The translations under genes and the position numbers were made by a program. From assembly GCA_017960415.1 (NCBI GenBank), contig JAGCZE010000458.1, positions 1 to 5,150 on the forward strand: a stretch of 5,150 nucleotides of DNA, written 5' to 3'. The DNA is from Lachnospiraceae bacterium. Its GTDB lineage: Bacteria; Bacillota_A; Clostridia; Lachnospirales; Lachnospiraceae. Below the pieces are notes generated by a model that was not told the origin of the DNA, ran no database searches, and was given only the letters and a program-made list of their open reading frames with translations. Each line of letters starts with the position of its first letter. Positions within the stretch are counted from its first letter, which is position 1. Below, piece after piece: positions 1 to 5,150 of the stretch.

Positions 1-2442
1 GCCTGCTTTGATGTGTGCGAGCACAATGCGCGTAATTTCCGTGATGTTACCGAACGCTTCTTTGAAGATCTCAAGAACGGAGAAAAAATCTCTCTGCTGA
101 TCGCGCCCTCCTTCCCCGCAAATTATCCGGATGAGTATGCCCGGATACTCGGCGGCCTGAAGGCATTGGGTGTCAATCGTCTGATCAATGTGTCCTTCGG
201 TGTGGATATCACCACCTGGGGTTATATTAACTACATAAAAGAACATGATTTCACAGGCGGGATATCACAGCCCTGCCCTGCGGTTGTTGGCTATATCGAA
301 AGATATATTCCGGAGATGATCCCGAAGCTGTTTCCGGTTCAGAGCCCGCTGATGTGCGCTGCGACATATGCCAGAAAAGAACTTAAGATCACAGACAAGC
401 TTGCATTTATCAGTCCCTGCATAGCCAAGAAGCTTGAGATCGACGATCCCAACAATCATGGTCTGGTCAATTACAACGTCACCTTCGACCATCTGATCGA
501 TCATGTAAGGAAAAACAATATCTACGGCGAGCCTGCCGCTGAGGAGGTCGAATACGGCTTAGGCTCTATTTACCCTATGCCCGGAGGCCTAAAGGAAAAT
601 GTTGTCTGGCTGCTGGGCGATGACGTATTCGTCCGCCAGGTTGAAGGCGAGAAGAGACTGTATCATTATCTGCAGCAGAACAGTGATCGTATCGTAAATA
701 AAAAAACTCCGTTCCTGTTCATTGACGCACTGAACTGCGAGAAGGGATGTCTGTGCGGTACCGGCACCGAGCTGGCAAAAGCGGTTACGGATGACTCATT
801 GTACAGCCTGCATGAAATCAAAGAAGGAGTAAAGAAAAATACCGAAGACAGTGCCTGGTCAAGGCTTTCAACACCGAGTGAACGTCTCGAGAGCCTGAAC
901 AGGCAGTTCGCAGACCTGAAACTTGAGGATTATCTGCGTGAATATACCGATCTTTCACACCAGTACGTACGCCGCATTCCCGATAAAGAAGAGCTGAACA
1001 TGATCTTTATCGAGATGAACAAGAAGGGCGAGGAATCCCGTCATATCAACTGTTCATGCTGCGGTTACGATACCTGCGAGGAAATGGCGATCGCGATCCA
1101 CAATCATTATAATCATAAGGACAACTGCGTTCATTATCTGAAGGATATGGTTGCACTCAAGGCCGCAGAGACCGACTCCATGACCGGTCTGCCCAATGCA
1201 GCCGGCCTACGCACCTATGTGACCCGATTACGAAAGACCGGCGAACTGACTCAATTCAACGCTTTTTACCTGAATCTCAAGAATTTCGGCCTGATCAACC
1301 GCCGTTATGGCAAGCAGAATGCAGATGATATCTTGCTGCAGTATGCCGATTTTCTGAATAAATTTACGAACAAGGACGAATTCGCCGGAAGGCTCACCGG
1401 TGACAAGTTTATCGTGATGCTGAAAAAAGAGCGGACTGAAGAGCTTCTGAAGCTTTTAGACGGTATAGAAACACGCATCAGCATGGACGGACAGAACCTT
1501 CCGGTTATCATCGGAGCTGTAGCGGGCTGCTACGATATTGACGACAATACTCTTGACAGCGAAGCAATTCTTGGACGCTGTTCAACAGCCCTCAACGTTG
1601 CGATGAACAAGTCCCATACCCCTTATGTTTTCTCCACGCTGGAGCTGCATGAGCAGGTATTGCGCCGCAAACAGCTGCTGGAGGTGTTCCCCACGGCTTT
1701 GGAGCAGGGTGAATTCAATCCTTTCTACCAGCCGAAGGTCAATACGATGACCAATACCCTGGCTGGCGCGGAAGCTCTGGTACGCTGGGTAAGAAACGGC
1801 AATATCGTTTCTCCGGGCGAATTCATACCGATCCTCGAAGAGGATGACAGCATCTGCAAGCTTGATTTTTACATTTTCGAGAGAGTCTGCCGTGATATCC
1901 GTAATTGGATCGACAACGGTATCGAGCCCGTCCGGATCTCCACGAATTTCTCGCGCAACAACCTGTCATCGCCTGATTTTTCGGAACATATCGAAAGTAT
2001 CATTCAAAAATACGCCGTTCCGAAGGAATACATCGAAGTTGAGCTGACCGAGACCATGAGCGAAGCCGAGGATGACAAACTCGGTAAATTCATTAAATCC
2101 ATGCAGGAGTCCGATATCAAGATGGCGATCGACGATTTCGGAACCGGTTATTCCTCGCTCAACCTGCTGCGTGATTTCCCGGCGGATGTGCTGAAGCTCG
2201 ATAAGTCCTTCATCGACAATCATACCAATACGCGCCGCGACAGCGTGGTGGTCGCAAATATAGCCAAGATGGCGCATGAGCTGAACATGAGCGTCATTAC
2301 AGAGGGCGTGGAGAGCCGCGAGCAGGTGGACTTCCTCAAAGGTGTCGATATCAATCTGGTCCAGGGGTATTTCTACGACAGGCCGCTGTCGAAGGATGCA
2401 TTTGAGGAGCGGCTCGTAAATAAAATTTATAAGAAGCAATGA
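1..2442 (+). CDS. [FeFe]-hydrogenase-like / Fe-S / GGDEF-EAL fusion protein (5' partial), probable c-di-GMP phosphodiesterase
   Basis: Probable redox- or H2-sensing c-di-GMP phosphodiesterase. The frame is open to base 1, so the start is upstream; residue 1 here is bases 1-3. The first residues (ACFDVCEH) are the last two cysteines of a ferredoxin-type [4Fe-4S] motif. Residues about 30-270 form an [FeFe]-hydrogenase large-subunit domain: PCP with C92, PCIAKKLE with C140, and NCEKGCLCGTG with C246 and C250, matching the four ligands of the H-cluster cubane. A four-cysteine Fe-S domain follows (C-x2-C-x4-C-x16-C, bases 1051-1128). The GGDEF domain (about 390-520) is degenerate: TGDKF replaces GGDEF and the metal-site aspartate is Asn. 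The EAL domain (about 559-810) keeps E591, N649, E681, D711, D712, K732, E768 and Q788, with loop DFGTGYSS; their spacing equals that of the phosphodiesterase RocR as I recall its numbering. No transmembrane segment is apparent, so it is probably cytoplasmic. Domain calls are firm; the sensed signal is inference. Confidence 0.93.
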   Translation, partial: ACFDVCEHNARNFRDVTERFFEDLKNGEKISLLIAPSFPANYPDEYARILGGLKALGVNRLINVSFGVDITTWGYINYIKEHDFTGGISQPCPAVVGYIERYIPEMIPKLFPVQSPLMCAATYARKELKITDKLAFISPCIAKKLEIDDPNNHGLVNYNVTFDHLIDHVRKNNIYGEPAAEEVEYGLGSIYPMPGGLKENVVWLLGDDVFVRQVEGEKRLYHYLQQNSDRIVNKKTPFLFIDALNCEKGCLCGTGTELAKAVTDDSLYSLHEIKEGVKKNTEDSAWSRLSTPSERLESLNRQFADLKLEDYLREYTDLSHQYVRRIPDKEELNMIFIEMNKKGEESRHINCSCCGYDTCEEMAIAIHNHYNHKDNCVHYLKDMVALKAAETDSMTGLPNAAGLRTYVTRLRKTGELTQFNAFYLNLKNFGLINRRYGKQNADDILLQYADFLNKFTNKDEFAGRLTGDKFIVMLKKERTEELLKLLDGIETRISMDGQNLPVIIGAVAGCYDIDDNTLDSEAILGRCSTALNVAMNKSHTPYVFSTLELHEQVLRRKQLLEVFPTALEQGEFNPFYQPKVNTMTNTLAGAEALVRWVRNGNIVSPGEFIPILEEDDSICKLDFYIFERVCRDIRNWIDNGIEPVRISTNFSRNNLSSPDFSEHIESIIQKYAVPKEYIEVELTETMSEAEDDKLGKFIKSMQESDIKMAIDDFGTGYSSLNLLRDFPADVLKLDKSFIDNHTNTRRDSVVVANIAKMAHELNMSVITEGVESREQVDFLKGVDINLVQGYFYDRPLSKDAFEERLVNKIYKKQ

Positions 2443-2495
2443 TCGGAATAAAGTACGAGCTCCGTTTTCAACGGAGCTCGTACTTTATTCCGATC
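2441..2495. terminator. Perfect 25-bp inverted repeat, probable bidirectional terminator
   Basis: Bases 2441-2465 are the exact reverse complement of 2471-2495, with a 5-nt loop (TTTCA) at 2466-2470. U2440 and G2496 could add a wobble pair. The apical stem is GC-rich (GAGCTCCG) and the outer stem is A-rich on the left and T-rich on the right (AATAAAG / CTTTATT), as in bidirectional terminators between convergent genes. By symmetry it would fold equally in transcripts from either strand. It overlaps both coding ends: the plus-strand TGA enters the left arm, and the minus-strand TGA (2468-2470) lies in the loop. There is no long clean T-run after the stem, and the stem is longer than typical intrinsic terminators, so the terminator role is inferred from position and shape. 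Confidence 0.72.
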
Positions 2496-3514
2496 GTATT
2501 TCCATCCACCTTCACATCCGCACAGGCGCCGCTGATGATGGGCATCATGGGAGGAAGGTGGCCGATATCAAGGTCGAGGATCACCGGTACATTATATTTT
2601 CCGAGGATGCCCGTGACTGCCGCGATCCTGTCGAAGTCGCCCCAGGCATCATCATACTGGAGGGGTCTTCCGATCAGGAAACCGCGCACATTTTTAAACC
2701 AGCCGGCCTGATCCATGGACCAGATGGAGCGGCGGATGCTCATGACATTTAAGTCGCAGGCCTCCAGGAACCAGATGATCCCGTCATCCGCATACCTGTC
2801 CGCAAATGAGGTAGCATTGTCAAACGGCGTTCCGACCAGATTGAACAGACAGTCAAGGCAGCCGCCGATGAGACTTACGGAAAATGCTTCGTTACAACTT
2901 TCCCCGGTGATCTCTTCAAAACCGCGAAAAGCTCTGAGCCTGAAGTCCTCGGTCAGATTGTAGGGCGCGTAAGGATTTTCTTCACTGTCAAGCTCTTCTT
3001 TTTCCCATTTTTGATAATTGTGCACCGACGTTTTCTTACCGCAGATCACATCAAACGCATCCGTCAGGGATTCATGGACCGGCTCCGCGCCGTATGAAGA
3101 TGCACAGGGACCGTAGATTGCGGCTGTGTCGGACAGCGTGGGCAATGTAAAGGTCAGGTTCGTATTGTCCGAATAGCCCATGTACCACTTCGGTTCAGCC
3201 TTCGAGATCGCGTCGAAATCCACGAACGGCAGATCCTCGCACATCGTCTCTCCGCCGCCGCAGGAAATGATCGCGTCGCTCCTGTCATTTAAAAAGAAAT
3301 CATTGATCTCCGCGCCGCAGAGCTCAGGCGTGTTCGATTTGCCGATGCCTGCTTCGGCGTACGCGTTCGGACCGAGCACCAGGCCGTAGCCCAGCTTCGC
3401 AAAGCGCTCCTGTGCCGCGATGAACAGCGACTTGTAAGGCTCTGTTGAGCAGCCGAAAGACGGGGCGATGAAGCCTATTCTTCCGCCGCCCTGTAAAAAC
3501 TTAGGATACCTCAT
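2468..3514 (-). CDS. S66-family serine peptidase (LD-carboxypeptidase / MccF-like)
   Basis: Complete 348-residue cytoplasmic-type protein with no signal peptide. S66 enzymes use a Ser-Glu-His triad. LdcA members remove the terminal D-alanine from murein tetrapeptides in cell-wall recycling; MccF members cleave the peptide-nucleotide antibiotic microcin C7. The fold is recognisable from the N-terminal GRIGFIAPS strand and the nucleophile motif GYSDNTNL (Ser115). The other probable triad members are Glu251 in WFLEACD and His319 in LDIGHLPP. The length and the wide Ser-Glu spacing (136 residues) resemble MccF (about 344 residues) more than the shorter LdcA, and a Trp (W170) lies in the intervening loop. 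The segment before the nucleophile reads CGGGETM, unlike the usual GGxGxxR form. The start is well supported: ATG at 3514-3512 follows AGGAGG by 6 nt. It lies 18 bases after the ABC exporter gene, probably in one operon. The last eight codons lie in the right arm of the inverted repeat. Family call is strong; LdcA versus MccF substrate is undecided. Confidence 0.9.
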   Translation of the reverse strand: MRYPKFLQGGGRIGFIAPSFGCSTEPYKSLFIAAQERFAKLGYGLVLGPNAYAEAGIGKSNTPELCGAEINDFFLNDRSDAIISCGGGETMCEDLPFVDFDAISKAEPKWYMGYSDNTNLTFTLPTLSDTAAIYGPCASSYGAEPVHESLTDAFDVICGKKTSVHNYQKWEKEELDSEENPYAPYNLTEDFRLRAFRGFEEITGESCNEAFSVSLIGGCLDCLFNLVGTPFDNATSFADRYADDGIIWFLEACDLNVMSIRRSIWSMDQAGWFKNVRGFLIGRPLQYDDAWGDFDRIAAVTGILGKYNVPVILDLDIGHLPPMMPIISGACADVKVDGNTIGIKYELR

Positions 3515-3518
3515 ATCC

Positions 3519-3526
3519 CACCTCCT
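3519..3526 (-). promoter_or_regulatory. Ribosome binding site of the S66 peptidase gene
   Basis: On the minus strand the 18-base gap after the ABC gene's TAA contains AGGAGGTG, a near-perfect Shine-Dalgarno sequence. Its AGGAGG core ends 6 nt before the ATG at 3514, which fixes the peptidase start. The gap is too short for an obvious independent promoter, supporting co-transcription with the exporter. Confidence 0.85.
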
Positions 3527-3532
3527 GTATAT

Positions 3533-5150
3533 TTACGCAATTCCCTTTGACTCCGATGACTGGATCCTGCTCATCCTCGCGTAACTTCCGCCGAGCGCTA
3601 CCAGTTCATCGTGCGTTCCGCTCTCCTTTACCTTGCCGTCCTCAATGACCAGTATCTTGTCAGCACTGCGGATCGTGGACAGACGGTGCGCGATCGCGAT
3701 GATCGTGCGCGAGCCGGCGATTCCCGCAATAGCCTGCTGTATCTGCTGCTCCGTCTCCACATCGACGGATGCCGTAGCCTCGTCCAGAATGATAACGGGC
3801 GAATGCCTGAGTATCGCACGAGCTATCGCAACTCTCTGCTTCTGTCCGCCCGAGAGCCTTAAGCCTCTCTCACCGACCAGTGTATCGTAGCCGTCAGGCA
3901 TCGCAAGGATGTCTTCGTGAATGTTGGCAGCCTTCGCTGCCTCCTGTATCTCCTCGATATCCGCCTCGGGAACCGCATAGCCGATGTTCTCGGCGATGGT
4001 TCCGTTAAACAGGAACGTATCCTGCAGAACAGGCGAAATATTGCGCCTTAAGCTCTCTATCGTTACATCGTTGATATCATGCCCGTCGAGCAATATCTGT
4101 CCCTCAGTGGGTTCGTAGAACCTCGAGATAAGCTGTGTGAGCGTAGTCTTGCCCACACCGGTCGGGCCGACAAGTGCGAGCATCTTTCCGGGTTCGCATT
4201 TGAACGAAATGTCCTTCAGTACCTCTCCGCCCGTCTTGTACGAGAAGCTTACGTTCTTGAACTCGATGCCGCCTTCTACCTTCTTCAGCTCCACAGCGCC
4301 TTCTCTGTCCTCGATCTCGCAAGGCTCGTCAAGCACTGCCAGCACTCTTTCCGCGCCGGCCAGAGCCTGCTGCATGTTCTCGAGCAGGTTCGCAAGTCCC
4401 GTGATCGGTCCGTAGAAAAGGCTCAGATACAGAAGGAACGCAACGATATCCTCGACTCTTAAGCTCTCCTTCCAAGCCAGATATCCGCCGAAGGACACGA
4501 TCAGTACCGTGCCGAGGGACGAGATGAACTCAACCGTCGGATGGAATATCGCGCTGATCTTCAGGGCCGTGAGCATCGCCTTGATATGCTCAAAGTTCTT
4601 CTCATCAACACGTCCGGTCTCGTACTCCTCGCGGCCGAACGACTGTATCTCATGGATTCCCGAAAGATTGTCCTGCAGCTTGCCCGAGAGCTCACCCATC
4701 TTCTTCTGGGAAATGCGGAAGAACGGGCGCACCTTCTTCGAGAAGATAATACCGGAGATAAATATAAGCGGGATCGGCGCGCAGGTGATGAGCGCGAGCT
4801 TCGCGTTGATCGTAAGGAACATTATAAGGACTCCTAAGAACGTCACCACATTCGTGATCGTATCGGGGATCATATGCGCGTACAACAGCTCAAAATCCCT
4901 CGTATCATTGACAATGCGGCTCATCAGGTCACCGGTCTGCTTATCGTGGAAAAAGCCCAGATGCATCCTCTCAACCTTGTCATAAGTGCGCGTTCTCTTG
5001 TCGCCCACCAGGTTCCATGCGGCTTTGTGAGCGAGGAAATTGCTCAGGAATCTGAACAGCACTCTTAAAAGATAAAGACAGACAAGCACCGCGGGCAGCA
5101 CAAGGATCGTGTGCATGCCCGCTTCGGTCACTCCGTCGCTGACGATACCC
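3533..5150 (-). CDS. ABC exporter, fused membrane and ATPase domains (5' partial)
   Basis: MsbA/BmrA-type half-transporter that would dimerise in the inner membrane and use ATP to export a lipid, drug or peptide; the substrate is unknown. Residues are counted from the GTG at 5131. Hydrophobic segments lie near 8-28, 91-130 and 195-250, with a coupling region (FFHDKQTGDLMSRIVNDT) at about 60-77. The ATPase domain starts near 288. Its motifs are intact: Walker A GPTGVGKTT (322-330), Q-loop Q370, signature LSGGQ (426-430), Walker B VIILDE with catalytic Glu451, D-loop SVD, and H-loop His482. The GTG at 5131 is probably not the true start: the frame stays open to the window edge (reading GIVSDG just before it), and about 50-60 residues including the first membrane helix are missing compared with the usual length near 580-600. 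The complete catalytic set suggests a homodimer or the active half of a heterodimer. The stop (TAA, 3535-3533) is followed by the S66 peptidase gene. Confidence 0.94.
   Translation of the reverse strand, partial: GIVSDGVTEAGMHTILVLPAVLVCLYLLRVLFRFLSNFLAHKAAWNLVGDKRTRTYDKVERMHLGFFHDKQTGDLMSRIVNDTRDFELLYAHMIPDTITNVVTFLGVLIMFLTINAKLALITCAPIPLIFISGIIFSKKVRPFFRISQKKMGELSGKLQDNLSGIHEIQSFGREEYETGRVDEKNFEHIKAMLTALKISAIFHPTVEFISSLGTVLIVSFGGYLAWKESLRVEDIVAFLLYLSLFYGPITGLANLLENMQQALAGAERVLAVLDEPCEIEDREGAVELKKVEGGIEFKNVSFSYKTGGEVLKDISFKCEPGKMLALVGPTGVGKTTLTQLISRFYEPTEGQILLDGHDINDVTIESLRRNISPVLQDTFLFNGTIAENIGYAVPEADIEEIQEAAKAANIHEDILAMPDGYDTLVGERGLRLSGGQKQRVAIARAILRHSPVIILDEATASVDVETEQQIQQAIAGIAGSRTIIAIAHRLSTIRSADKILVIEDGKVKESGTHDELVALGGSYARMSRIQSSESKGIA

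Noticed and set aside
13..15. GTG as the start codon of the signalling gene
   Set aside because: The frame is open to base 1 and codes for a ferredoxin-motif cysteine before this point; no Shine-Dalgarno precedes it. The true start is upstream.
1..800. A catalytic H2-producing [FeFe]-hydrogenase
   Set aside because: The proton-transfer cysteine is Pro, the L3 tail is altered and the C-terminal output is signalling, so a sensor role fits better than bulk H2 turnover.
1966..2439. Antisense open frame of 157 codons opposite the EAL domain
   Set aside because: It lies entirely opposite strongly conserved EAL coding sequence, has no recognisable domain and is a codon-bias shadow.
2439..2711. Plus-strand open frame starting at the convergence point
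   Set aside because: It begins by reading the left arm of the palindrome (hence the same IGIKYELR peptide) and then runs antisense to the S66 gene; no family is recognisable.
3515..3532. Separate promoter or riboswitch between the ABC and S66 genes
   Set aside because: The gap is only 18 bases and is filled by a Shine-Dalgarno sequence.
4509..4985. Plus-strand open frame of 158 codons opposite the ABC membrane domain
   Set aside because: Antisense shadow of a well-conserved gene; no domain and no convincing ribosome binding site.
5129..5131. GTG as the start codon of the ABC exporter
   Set aside because: The frame continues open to the window edge and the protein would lack its first membrane helix.

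Overview
The window looks like chromosomal DNA from an anaerobic Clostridia-type Firmicute, plausibly a Lachnospiraceae-like gut or rumen bacterium. This is an inference from three things: the protein families, especially an [FeFe]-hydrogenase-like sensor module fused to c-di-GMP domains; the strong AGGAGG ribosome binding site; and a moderate base composition, roughly half G+C by eye. Nothing in the window fixes the species.

Layout: bases 1-2442 (+) hold most of one large multidomain signalling protein whose 5' end lies before the window. Bases 2468-3514 (-) hold a complete S66-family serine peptidase (LD-carboxypeptidase/MccF-like). Bases 3533-5150 (-) hold a nearly complete ABC exporter (membrane domain plus ATPase) whose 5' end lies beyond the right edge. 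The two minus-strand genes are 18 bases apart and read as one operon, exporter first. They converge on the signalling gene. A perfect 25-bp inverted repeat with a 5-nt loop sits at the convergence point, touching both stop codons, and probably acts as a bidirectional terminator. No stretch over 300 bases lacks a gene, and no promoter, RNA gene, mobile element or CRISPR array is visible.

How the genes may work: the signalling protein joins iron-sulfur and [FeFe]-hydrogenase-like modules to a degenerate GGDEF domain and an EAL domain with every catalytic residue in place. The simplest reading is a redox- or H2-responsive c-di-GMP phosphodiesterase. The exporter/peptidase operon could handle a peptide-like substrate: the ABC protein expels it and the S66 peptidase cleaves cell-wall peptides or a peptide antibiotic. 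The convergent arrangement gives no reason to link the two units functionally.
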